NCBI GenBank assembly: GCA_017591395.1
Contig: WEDG01000416.1
Coordinates: 62,001 to 126,000, forward strand
Length of the DNA: 64,000 nucleotides
Reading direction: 5' to 3'
Origin: Schistocephalus solidus
Lineage: Eukaryota; Platyhelminthes; Cestoda; Diphyllobothriidea; Diphyllobothriidae
Part shown: positions 1-13,000 of the stretch, piece by piece
Position numbering within the stretch: the first letter of the stretch is position 1
How the letters are laid out: the number at the start of each line of letters is the position of its first letter
Notes under the pieces: model-generated
What the model was told of the DNA's origin: nothing
The model's input: the letters and a program-made list of their open reading frames with translations, nothing else
Databases searched by the model: none
Position numbers and translations under genes: made by a program

Positions 1-901
1 TTCCTACAATGGATACGAAGAATGAGACTTATGCAGATTTTTTCCTATATCAAATGATCAAGATTGAGTTACTATTATTAATCAATAGATAAAAGTTATA
101 GTATTTTTCGCAAGCATATTTAATTAACAAGATTTCTGTAGGTCTGTTAACTATGCTTACCAAAAATGCAGCATACCAGCGCATTTAAAATTATTTTTTC
201 AACAATCTGCTTAATAATCCATATAACAACTCGAAAGGGCTGATCATTTCTGGCCAAAAACATCTTTTTGACTAGCAATGTTTGGTGAGTTTACTCATAT
301 TCTGGATGTTATATGATCTTACTATGATTTTAAAAGATTAACGAGAGGCTAATGAACGCTTACCGATCAATTACGAGACTTATTCGTCCCGTTGTGCCTC
401 GGGGATCTCTTTTGAGCCCCACCAGCAGCCACACGGTGGCTATTAGTATTGGCAGAGGAATATTTCCGACCGACTGGTGGTAGGTTTAAGTGAGACGCCA
501 AAATGTCAGGCCAAAACTCTTCTTGTTCCATAGAATGATTCTTCTTTTGAATTAATTCCTGGAACTTGCCTGTTCACTTATATTAGCAACCAACACCTGG
601 TTAGAGCATGGACACTTATATGTTCCAAGGAGCAACCCTAGCTCTAACGATCGAATTTGCGCCCGTGCAATTTTATGTTACATGACATTCGATTCGAATT
701 TCTTCTGCACGGGCAGAGTTTTCTCTGTAAAGATGACTTTATTTTGCTTATAATAAATATCTCACTAAGCTCTAACAGTATTCTGTTTTTAAACACAAGA
801 GCAGTTTTCGAAAAGCACAGTGGATAGATGTTTATCTTCTGAAATTATTTCTGGTTTACCTTAGTCATTTCTAAACTGAATTTAATTGAATTTCTTTCTA
901 G
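1..901. other. No recognisable gene; upstream intron or flank
   Basis: AT-rich sequence upstream of the first CD36-family exon seen. No exon coding for the expected GPYxYR region or N-terminal membrane helix was found on the plus strand. Probably intron. Confidence 0.5.
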
Positions 902-1055
902 AAAGTACTCCATCTTCAGCGATAAGTTATGGTCGGCTGACGGGAGGCACACTACGTTCACATACACTGAGAAAAATGTATTCGTCTTCGATCCAAAGCT
1001 TTCCGTAGGTAACCCCGAAAAGGATACCATTATAGCAGCCAAAATACCAGATTTT
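902..1055 (+). CDS. CD36-family exon (ectodomain, first exon seen)
   Basis: The acceptor follows a pyrimidine-rich tract ending ctttctag and the donor is gtaagt. One base completes a codon, then 51 codons are open: KYSIFSDKLW ... FTYTEKNVFVFDPKLSVGNP ... KIPDF. This matches the CD36-family stretch just after the conserved GPYxYR motif, where family members have an FxPxLSVG-like sequence. It ends in phase 0, matching the next exon. The preceding exon must end in phase 2; none was found in positions 1-901. Confidence 0.88.
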
Positions 1056-4000
1056 GTAAGTGCCTTTTTTAAGTGCTTCTATTCAAATTTGCTAGTTGTT
1101 GAACAAAGTACGATTTCTGAATATCATTTTATCTATCAATTATCTATGCATCCTTATCTATCTTTTAATTCTTTTATCTACGACCTGCTTCTTCATAACA
1201 TAAAGTAGTTTTCACTCAAACAGGTATAATTGAATTTTTAAACATTCTCCATTACTACTGCCTGCAAACGTTTCTCGTGATGAATTTGACGACACAAACC
1301 AAGGGTATATAAATGTAGCACATTGACAGTTTGATAATAGATCGTGTCGATAAAAGTCTTTATTTCTTCAAATAAATTTATTTAGTTATGAAAGCTTAGT
1401 TAAGTAATCGTACAGGACACGTCAAGAGGGATATGCCTTATTCATAAATATGAGTTTATCGGAATGCCTGATTTTCAGTCACACTTTGTCAGTTTCATTC
1501 ATAGGTTTCAGAAGAGCCAGATAAAATAGAAATGTTTTTGTTCGCAAATAGCTTTAACTGAACAGACTAGCGACAATTCGGCTCTAGTTAAGTGATCTAA
1601 CAAAAAGAAAAGACTTAAAGACCACCCCCTCCCCAATGAGAACCATAATGAAGACAATGTAAATATCCGGTTTCTCAGTCAGCCTAAGCAAGACGAATGG
1701 CCCTAGTTTTTGCAAACGAAATTTCCTTTAAATATTTGTGCATGTGATTTTGACTGTTTTTGTTGTAACATATGCAAGACCTTGAATTTTAATACCGAAA
1801 TATCCAAAAACGAAGCATTTGTTAAGAAAACCTTTACGCCAAAGTAACAGTATTTTTAAATATTCGACGACTTCAACTTCATAGAAATCACAAGGTAAAC
1901 AGCTGATGATGCCTTATTAAAGATGACAAGGCATGGTTACAGTTTAACCATCGTTCCCTTCGTGGGTTGCTAACATTGTTATAGCAAACGAAACTTGCTA
2001 CCGGCATATAATATTGCCCAAGAGCAAATCTCTCTGGCTAGAAAACGTGCATTTACTTTAAAACTTTAACCAGGTTCATTGGATTTGTAGGATTTTTTAT
2101 ATAGGAAATAATGATCACTCTGACTTAAAACCATTTACCGTCAAATAGAGGACTTGCCTTGTCATGCTCCCTAGGTGTCCTGTATTGCTTTCTTATGTTT
2201 TAAATTGTCTGTCTTACTTACAGACGGCAGTCGCCCTCGGAAAGGATTTTTTGCGTTTCTCAAAAGTGAGAAAAATAATGAAGCATTTTGTTCAACCTTT
2301 ATTCAAAACGACAGTCCAAAAATACCTTTGGGGCTATGATGACAAATTACTCAAGGTTTGCAACCGTTTCGCAGAAGATATATGCAATTCAACGAAAGTT
2401 GGTCTTTTCTCGGCGGTAGGTTCACAGTATTTAACATAGAGCCGTCTTTCCCGGCGGCAGGCAGACTTAAAAATAGACTGATATGTATAACGCATTACTT
2501 CTTTTCTCGTTACGCATATCTGAGAGTTTTATTCCTAGATTTCCAAACGGACCAAAAAATTAATAATCAAAAAGATTTCTGGTATTTTGACTGCCATTTT
2601 TCTACTTGTTTCGTGTGATTTTTCCTTCGGTTATTTATTTTAAAAACCAAGAATAAAACGATTGAAATTTCAACCTGTCAATGCTTTTACTAAACCGATA
2701 AATCAATTTTAATTGCTTTTCAATTGTTTAAAAATAGGAACTGTAAGGCATGGTCATTACAGTATAAGCGCACGGGTCATTTTCATAGTCCTTTTCCGTA
2801 TGAGGGTTAAACCTTGAATTCAATGTTAGTGAGGTTCAATCACCAAACAGAAGCATTTTTTCGAATTATTGATATATCACGAATGGCCCACCTCCCCTCA
2901 GTCTGACACAAATGTCCAGTTTAAATTGCTTGAGTCAGAGAAAAATTTCTTTTAAAGGTCAACCCTATCTTATGAACGTCAAACATCGAAATATTTTGAC
3001 GTTAAAAGTTGAAATCGTGGTGCTTGTTTCGACCACTTCGACGAACGTATTTAACTAGCCGGTGATTTAAAAGGGAACAGTCCAGATTTAGAGTAGGATT
3101 TCAGGGTAGGAAAAAGATCTGTCACTAAGTGTGTGGTCTGTGATCATAATTTCTTACTTCGATTTGTCAGGACTGACATCCAGGTGGACTTGTCTTGGAA
3201 TCTCCATTTATAAATCCTTTGCGGAATCACAGACTCATCCTCAGATATTCTGAAACCACTCTGACTGACAGCCGTTGAAATTGCATAGTTAAAGAGAAGG
3301 AGACAGCCATTTACTTGACGTTGCAGCCCCAACTCTAGTCTTTAAAAGTGTCCTCATGGGCTGGAGGATTTTAAAGGAAAAATGGAAGACTGAAAGAATT
3401 TTGATCACTGGATTCCGCAAGGAAGCGGTCAATCTCCAGCTTGAACATGAATCTATGTACTGTCTAAGGTTTTTGCTTTACCCTCCGCTAGTAAACTACT
3501 CACCGATGTTCCTTCAAATGCTTCTCTTACACAAGTACTTCCTTCTGCATTCTGGCATATTATCTTTTTAGAAAAACAATTCTATTGCCGATCCAGTTAC
3601 AATTGTAACCGGAGTCGATGATATCTCACGACTGGGACACATTTTGTCAATCAAAAATCAAAGGTGAGTTTGGATGCGAAGAAGCTCCAAAGAGCTTTTC
3701 TCACGATTAATTATGTTATTGATCTTTGAGAAGGTAGGATAGTAAGCTAACCTATATTCTGCAAAGTTCACATGAGACTAGTATTTTAGTAGAAGACATG
3801 CAACCGCTATATTATTTGATCCCGATGCTAAAGCATTTAGGAAATTATACCCATTTTTAAAAAGCGTACATAAAAATACAGAAGAGCACCCCCTTTTTCT
3901 CTTCATTGCACTTTTCTGTCAAAAAGGTTAGACTGTTGAGAGCATGCAAGGCAATGCACTTGCTAACTCCCCGATGGCGCACACCGATATGGGTCATAGA

Positions 4001-7000
4001 GACTGCCTGTCAGCACTACATTCAACTTAAATAAAAATAAATTGCGGCCAGGTGTAATTGCAGAATTTTGAGCCTGAAAAATAGCTCAACAGAAGTCCAT
4101 AGTGGGATCGACTTCGTCATGGACCAGTGTGGGGCTTTGGAGGGGCCATTGCCCGCATTAGCAATGATCTTAGCTGCCACCCCTAGGCAGCTATCCTCTT
4201 GAGCACTCCTCTCATCTGGCGGGGAAGTGGTTATTGCGTCTGGGGTGACGGCCACACACTCGTCTGTTTCAGTTTGTGACTCATCTTAGTGCGCGTTCCG
4301 CCTAACTTCGCCTTCATGTGTGTTCACGCTTAACGTGTATTTGCGTCTGCGCCTTAGTTTGTTCAGACACATTCTAAATGCCCCGTAGGCTGCTGGGAGG
4401 GCCACCCATCTTTTGATCCAGGGCTGTTTGCGTAGGCCATGTCTCAATTGTTTCCCTAGCTATAGGCTTGTCCCTTCATCTAGGATTTCGACATTCTGGA
4501 AGCCGGATGCATGTCCAGAGTGCACAACCAGAGTCAACGCATTCCTTCTCAATACCTCTACGGGTTTGTAGTCGGCTGTTAAATTTTCCAATCGAAATAC
4601 CTGCGAGGGACTGAAGCCAGAACTGGCACATCATGGTACTCGTATTTCCTCATTAGAGAATAGCTTGTCGCCTGCCCACTGAACACGCGAAGCTAATTTT
4701 GCTGCTTTTTAATTTCCTTTGAAATTAACCAGGCAAAATTAAGCTTTATATGCGCAGGTATAAAGTTGACATGAATAGTTGGGCCGCAATATGTTATCCA
4801 CAGTCGGGGTAACAGGAGCATATTCATTAAATGGTCAACAGACAGCCAGCCGTATATGTAGAGGTTACACAATGGCAATTCTGCATACTGGCAGTTGCAA
4901 CTCAGACACGTTTATCGTCGATATTCTGCCATTCGATGGCACAGCCGTGTCGGGTTCGGCTTAGCAGTGGGTCATTTGAGTGTTTACTAAGGTCTTAACA
5001 TAATTTTCGTTTCATTTCGCCATGAAGCTCTTCTGCTATAGCAATATTCTACGAATAAAAATCATTTTGTATCTATGCAGCCCGTAGGTAACACCTGTAA
5101 ATTTATCTTACCAGCCTTCTGGACATCTGGGCAGGACACTACGCAAACATGATAAATGGAACAAGTAAGACTATGTTTGACTTTCAACCAAGCTCTCATA
5201 CGCTTCCTAAGCTAACAAACTAAACTACTTCTACCTATAACTTTGCCCATTTTGCGCAAATGCACTCACAGAGAATGGTTTTTCGTAGCTCTGTTCGAGC
5301 CTTTGGCAATTGATACCAGTAATTTGTTGACTCTCATGGACAAATGTCATTGGTATTTACGTTTTTCTTGTAGACAAAGGACGGACACTTAATTGGCCGT
5401 TTATGAAATCTATAAAATTTTTAAATAAACCCCCCTAATCGGGGGAAGGTCTCGCAGCTCTGTTATATAAATGCCTTCATGGGCTATTGACACTCAACTC
5501 CGAGGCAAGGGGGAAGGGTCCAGTCGCGACTTTCAATTAGAATAGAGCACTGAATGCCACGTCTGGATGATACATAGTAGCCCCGAATTTGATCAGTCTA
5601 GTTAATAGAATATGTATGCTAGTGATTCGAGTATGCCGCCGGCGTCCCATTGAAATTGATGGGACTTACCTATTTCTCCACTTTACTAAGTGAATTCAAA
5701 ACTTGCGATAAGGACCCCTCGTTTTGCAGGTAACCTTACACTGTATTCCAGGGTGAGTTGGTGATAGGATTGGCATTTTGACTAGGCTTAGGAGGGTCAG
5801 GGTGTAGGTTAGGATTAGCATTGGGTTGGGGAACAAAGTAAGGATATTAGAATAATTAGCTCCCGATGGTCAATGTTCGGGGCTGTGATTTTAAAGGAGA
5901 CATCTGCCTACGTATCCTTCTTTTCCTACTTTATTTGTAGCTAATGCGTTTACGCCACCAAATGTCCAACTTGGTACCTCGCGCTTCATGTATTCCACTT
6001 CGGTTTGTCGTTCCTTCAACTTTACGATACGCAAGAAAGTGGGAGCAACTAACTTCCAGGAAATGGAGGTAAGTCGGATTTTTTGATGACAAGATGCCAG
6101 ATGGAAATCTAAAATCGATCCAATGGATAGTACTGCTGTGAAAACAACAGCTACTCGGTAAATTTTCACGATTAGTATAATCACCAAACTTCCGATGGAT
6201 TAACGTAAAAGGTGGGTTTTTGAGTCAAGGGGTAAAGAGGTCGAAAGGGTGTTCACGCAAACTGGTGCACTGCGTTTTGAGAAAGGATCTTGGGAAAGGG
6301 GACTGCACTTCAAGGAAAAAGCAGCCAGAAAGCCTCTTCCACAAAACTGACTGCTTACACTTCTCGTCAATGGGATCTCCTTACTTTTTTCAGAACGGGA
6401 CGGCGTGATATAGCATTTACTTAGTGGCATGGCGACGTGTAGTGATGGAGCTGGCGTTAAAATGTTTTGTTTTTCATTTAAAATGAAACAAATGGAGGAT
6501 CGGGCACACTTGAATAAGTATTGTGAGCCACTCGCGAAAACCTTAGCTGCCTCGGTGGGATTCGAATCAACGCCGAAGCTCTTAATGGGACCTCGTAGTT
6601 CAATTGGTTAGAGAGTTCACTGTACCAAAGCCTGCCCCTTTGCTGTTTTAGGTTCGAATCCTACCGAGGCCACCGAGTTTTACATAACTAAGTCAAAAGG
6701 AGATACCATATAAACGTTAATTGCAGGTCAATGCAAAGTAAACTTTTCGAAATCTTCATTCGAATTGAAAGCAATCGATTATAGTCGGTTAGAATAAGTT
6801 CGCAGCCGGTTGAACGCTATGGTCAGCGCATACTACTTGGTATTGAGACGAAGGTAAATCGCTTGTCCAAGGTAAACAAAATTCGTCTAGATTTCCACCA
6901 GGCACATGAGTTACTTGCTTTCATACAGTAAATGCAGTCAACCTCGGCCGCTAGAATGTATCGCTTCATACTACATATTATGTCCTAAGTTCCAATGAGA

Positions 7001-10000
7001 GACAGGATAAATGCATTGAATTACACTGCTTGCTGCCTACTTGATAGCTGAGCCTTTCCCACTTTTTCCCCGATGAGCAAAACGTCCACAAATTCAGGCC
7101 CTCGATTCATACGATTTGGCCATGTGCGGTGCTGAGCTGAGGAAAAACCCGATTGAATATCAGCTGTCCTAAATCCGGCCCCTACTGACTACGTTGAAAA
7201 TGTGATAGGGCCTGGCAAAATCAGATCTCCACGCGTATCCGACGTCGGGCCTTTCGGTCTGTGGAAGTGGTGGTGCTACGAAGGGTGATAAGTTGTAGAG
7301 TATGGGTGTGCGGTTTGCAACTGGTCGAATCTTACATGGTTGTGGCTTTCATAAGTACGAGTAGTGTAAGTTAGCGCAGTAGTATCTGACTGGGTTTGGA
7401 GTGAAGATGAGTTAAGTTTTCTATGTTACGAGCGAACACATTAGTAGTATTTAAACGCATGCGTATTTTCTCAATAAGCCTCTGGATTGGTTGACGAATA
7501 TGTAAAAGGCAAGTACTAACTCCAGTTAAAGAATCGCCCTGATATACAAATTGGCTTTCGATCTATCATTTTTTAGATCTACTTCAACTTAATCTAAGCA
7601 ATAAAAAGGCTTTCAGATATATATTTGGCCTGTCAGTGCCGGGTTTCCGGCGTGAGATCGAGCTGTGACTGATCAAAAGTGACAAGAAAGCCATAAATGG
7701 CTCCAGGTTGCCTTTTCTGATAAGGCTCCTTAGCCTTTCCAGAGATTTATGTGGTTCCTTCAAGTAGGTCAGTTCTACCTTATTTTCTTACCTTGTTTTC
7801 CTTAGTTAAGTACTCTTTGGGTCCCTCCTAACACCATACAGAGCGTAATTTGATTGTATCCCTGGGTTAACTGCTGACTGCTTCACGCTTCCAAGTACTT
7901 TGCCAACCCTTTAACTAGGTAGTTCGCCACCAAGTAAAGACAGTCTTGTTTACTTTCCGAGTAAAAAACTGCGCGAACTTGGAGAATATCTTTCGAAAAA
8001 AACCATTTCAAGTTTGGCCCGAAATTTAACATTAATATTTGAGCCAAAATCCATCAGCCACTGCGGAATAACCGTGAAATATTCACAAACTGCAAATTTG
8101 CATTCAGCACTATAAACTACGTCAGTTTTTACAACTACTAATAGTAATAATAACACTACTCACTAATTCATACAACTAATTATTTATAATCATTATTATT
8201 CAAGGGCTTTTAGTTAGTATCTGTTCTGTAAGTATGGTAAATGATTAGGTGAAGTAAAGACTAACTGGAAAATTGCTGTTTGAGTGGGATGAAGGTAAGC
8301 TTTTGCAAATTATCAGTTCAACCGTCGCGAACGACCTCGTCCAACGCGTGCTCCGCAGCATGACGCGGAAAGTGGTGACTTACTCGGGAATCAGGTTATG
8401 GTAATAGGAGACTCATGCAGCATCTGATCCCTCATCCAACTGGACCAGACTGAGTTAGAGGCGGGGTTGAGCATAGTGCCTAAATCGTACTTCTGCGTAT
8501 CATTCCAGTAGAAGGCATCATCAGGACATCATTCAAGCCTGTCCCCGGGCAGCTAGTTCCACATCTAAAATGGGCACTAAAATCTAGTTACTTTACTACG
8601 TCCTCTAGTTCTATGCTATTACGTAATCCTCTCTTCCCGACTCTGCCACCTGGTGTATAATTATTAATGGGTATAACTTCTGGCGAGTAAGGTCAGGTTA
8701 CAACACGTTCAACCTGCATTCTTTGCACAGAGGAAGAGCGAGAAGTTAAAGGTTAAGAAAATCCATGTTGGGCTACTGCACATCCAAGAGAAGCAAACTT
8801 GGTTACTTTCCGGTGCTTGGTCTTCAGGTAAGATCATCAGTTTAGGTCATGTAAATATACACAGTACACGCTGAATGGTTAAAGCGTTGAACTTTTGATC
8901 AACAGGTCGCGGGTTCGAGCCTCAGGTGGGGCACCACCTGGGGTTGCGTATGACCTAACTGATGACGGCTAATGAGCCAGAAATGGCTCTTTCAGCCTCC
9001 CTTGTCTTTGACGGCCTTCTTAATCTGCCTCCACTGCGGGGCTCGAGAGTGAGCCTCAAGCCAGAGCGGAAGGAGTGAGTTCCGTTAGCGGTCGGTGAGC
9101 GTTCGTCAACGAATGCAAGTTAATATTCCCAATCTGAACCGGCAAGACAACGAGCCGGTGGCTCAATGGTAAGAGGGTTGGACTTCTGATCAACAGTTCG
9201 CGAGTTCGATCCTAGAGTAGTGCACTAACTGGGGTTGGGTATGACTGGCTGGCGACGACTAATAAGCCAGAAATGGCTATAAGTCTCCCTTGTCTTTGTT
9301 GGCAATATTCGTCTGCCTATTCTACTACTAGCCGGTATGCGGCTGTTGGCTGGGCCCGAGAATAAGCCTCAAGGCAGAGCGGGACGAGCGAGTTTCGCTA
9401 ACGATCGGTGAGAGTTCATCAACGAACCACTGTACAGTTGTTATGTGTTCTATGTTCATTTGCCTTGTTGAAGCTCTTTTTCCCCATTAAACTGCACTTA
9501 CTAAAATGTCGGAGCAGCTTTTATTCACGAGAGTGCACCCTAAAAATCAATAATAATTTTCTGGAGGCAACTAAGTTGGCAGTGCTCCTCTCTCGCGCTA
9601 GGTTCGCTTACCAACCACTTATTATGCTCAGTTGCTCAAGTGTCTTTCAAGGGAAACTATCACAGTGGATAGAATAATTTTTTCATTAACTCCCCTCCCA
9701 ACGCTCTCGGTGACTTTGCGCTAACAAGCTCAACGCCTACATGGAGGTTGGTTTGTTGACGTCAAATAAGGTGTTCACGTTGAATGTTTTCCTCGTGAGC
9801 CCACAGTGAAGCAAAATTACTATCTTCTAGTATGTCAGGCAACGAGAAAAGAAAAACATTTAATTGTCGTGATTAGGGGAGCGGTTCTTTGTCATGACAA
9901 CGCGTCTGTCCGCACGGGGTTCAAGATCAACCAGTTCTGGCGAAAATCGGCATGGCAGTGGTTTCTCACACTCCCTGTGACTTCCTTTTGCGTTTAAGAA

Positions 10001-13000
10001 TTTAAAAAATCTAAAAAAGCTTTATCAAAAATATAGCAGAGATTAAGAACAGATCACGGGTGGCACTTGATATTATTAGTTTTGAAGAGTATAAAAAGGT
10101 TTCAAACACTGGAAAACCCGTTGGTACATGTGCATGTCATCTATTGGGCAGTATTTTAAGGGAGATTACTCTTCTCAAGATGTTTTCGGCAATTTTAAAA
10201 GCTTCAAATAATTAATGCTCGTTTTTGAGGTAATCCTGGTATTTTTATGTATTTACGTGCTTTCCCGAGCCGTAGATGTTCCAGTTCAGCAAAGTTGCTT
10301 ATACCTTTACCAAAATCAGAACGCCCGTTTTTATTTTAGCTCTATGAACTTGGTCCGATAGCCGAGACCTTTCACAGTGCTCAAGACCATCCGTCAAATG
10401 CCGATTTTCATGTGAATGAAACCCTTGGACCAAAGAATCCTCCAAGTGGGGTATTTGACCTCTCCAACTGCCTTTTAAAGAAGAAACGCAGGGTTCCGAT
10501 TTTCTTTTCCCTGCCCTACTTCCATAAGGCCGCTTTGGAAGTCCGCAACAAAGTCGACTTTGTTGGTGAACCACAACAAGATCTCGAATTCACCTTCAAT
10601 ATTGAACCGGTAGGTCTTTAAAGTAATGGCAAAGGGTGAATTCTTATGCTTGAGGTGACTATGAAAATATAAGTTTTGGTTTTTGTAAAGAAATCTGAGC
10701 GTAATATGCTTACAATTTGATTGTCCTCTTCAGATGTGTATGAGTTACCTAATTCACTGTACTAGAAAAGCTAAAAAAGGAGGAGGTGTACAACCAACCA
10801 CCTACGCTTTGAGTAAAATTAGGGAACAGTTAGTCATGCACACCGACTAAGCAGATAATGGTTCTTTCTCCTGAATAGAAATCTGGAATTATCCTGGAGG
10901 GCTACAAACACTTCCAACTAAATCTCTTTGCGTGGGGAAATCAAGTACACAGGCAAGTTGATATTTCAGACCAAATTAATCACTGTTATTTAAGTTCAAA
11001 TCTTACATTTGCAACCAGCGGCCATACATGTTGAACCCAGCAAACTCTTTCGATCTTGCTTTTATAATTTTGCTTTCAACAGACACCAAATGTGGTCATT
11101 TTAAACAACAATAACAACAGCATGATTTCATTTGGTTAAAAATACTAGAAAGGTTGAAAGGTTTATCTGTTTATTCGGTTTCCAAGGGTGCTCGGGGAAA
11201 ACGCTTCGCTCAAAAGGGCCTTCTTTAAAGCACAGATAAATTCGGAAGCTGATGTAAGCCTGAGTAAGAGTAATTTCTGTTCTATTACTCGCATTGATCA
11301 TTGCAGTGGGATTTCTGGAGACAAGACCTCAATAATTAGTTCTTGCTATAAAGTTCTAATCGGCAATATCGCATGAAATTTACTGTAACGTTCACGTCAA
11401 CTTGGAGGAACGGCGCACTTAGGTGAATGCGAGTCAATGTGAACGTATTTGGAGGTAACAATGACTTGCCTAACAAAAGTGGCTGCATGGATATTAAAAT
11501 CGTCAGCACCACAGGTATAGTTTGCAAACCATTAAGGGAAGAACTTGAACAAAACTTTACAGGGTCAGGTTAAAAATTGCAATAAAGCGCTGAGTCAATA
11601 ATCATCACCTTCCATGAACAAAAATATTGGGGACTGGTGGAAACCAATCGTTGCATTATCATGGCCGCCGCCGCTCGCTGCATTGCCGCCGCTCGTTGCA
11701 TTATCATGGCCGCCGCTCGCTGGTTCAAAGGCCGGGGGTGTTGATTTATAAGCGCGTTTGAAATGTCAACTGCTTTTGCGTATTTACTTCAGGCCTGACG
11801 ACGACCCGGTAAACCGTCATTGAAAACTTACCAAAGGAAATTTCATACTTTTTCCAAAGAGTGTACTTAACTTCAAAGTATGTAGATATACCTATGTCCA
11901 TGCATATATTCTTGATCAAAACTGGCAATACGCCAGTCCAGCGACTCAGTGGTAGAGCATTGGCCTTAGCGCTTAAAAACCAAATAATCCGAGTTTGATC
12001 ACATGTTATCCAAAACTGGAGTAAGTTATGGCTGGCCGATGATGGTCCTCCTATAATCCCTTGTTTTTGTCGGTTCTCCTTCCTAATATGGTAGTGGTCG
12101 CTATGCGACTGGCTGAGAGAGTATTCGATTGAGGCCTAAGGAGCAACGGAAAATCATGTCCCGTGAGCTGATCCATGAACGGACTACCATGAATTATACG
12201 GTGGTGCACTGTTGGACCCTGTATGGTGATTTCCACATCCCAAATCAAAAGCGGACATTGGTATCTTAACACTTAGGTTTATTCCCATAAGAACAGAATA
12301 TATATACATATATTTCGGTCGAGCGGCGTAGAAGATCCGATCAATGCATTTACTATACAATATTAATCTCCCTCCTAAGTACTTCAAAATTTGATCCGAA
12401 TACTAGTGCAAAAGTGAAAAACAGTGATTTTATATACCCGCACAAACCGATTAAAATAGAGCATGGTTACCAACGAAATGTCCTTACATCAAACCTCTAC
12501 AATTCGCAACTATAGGTGTCTGTCTCCTAACCATATGCATTTGTGTTACATTTGAAGAACTAAAAAAGTAGATAGGGAAGATAAACCCAACTGGAGTGCA
12601 AAAGATAGCTGAGTCACTGCAAATAGACTTATCCAAACCATTTATTTCCGATTTGTATAAAGCCACACAAAACCACCTGTAGGCTAAATTTTATATGATA
12701 ATACCTATATACTATAAAGCATGAAAGGTCTTTCACACGAAAAAAAACAAATTTGAAACAGAATTTTGAAAAATTTAAATTAAACCGTTCTACAGTGTGT
12801 TGAGCTCACTACTTTCATTGCGGAACACAAGCCGCCTTTGTCCCTAGGGCTGAAACCCATGTTTGGGTGCATGACCACGAGTAATCAGCAGAGATCAGAG
12901 CGTTCATTTTGAGTTTATTCCCCATTGTTAATTCATACCTATAGCACCTGCGATGGTTAAATACCTCAGCGGGAAAATGAGTTAGGCCAACTACTCCATT

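Noticed and set aside
6588..6672. Functional tRNA gene
   Set aside because: A and B boxes are good, but the acceptor stem has a mismatch and the anticodon arm is too long; SINE-type context favours a tRNA-derived repeat.
7560..7665. Alternative location for the missing CD36 exon
   Set aside because: An acceptor (atcattttttag) and open frame exist, but the peptide lacks the FPPF and CRS-like motifs, and the phase at its best donor is wrong for the next exon.
11083..11130. An additional CD36 exon after tgctttcaacag
   Set aside because: The reading frame is quickly closed and the exons at 10952 and 14369 already join in phase.
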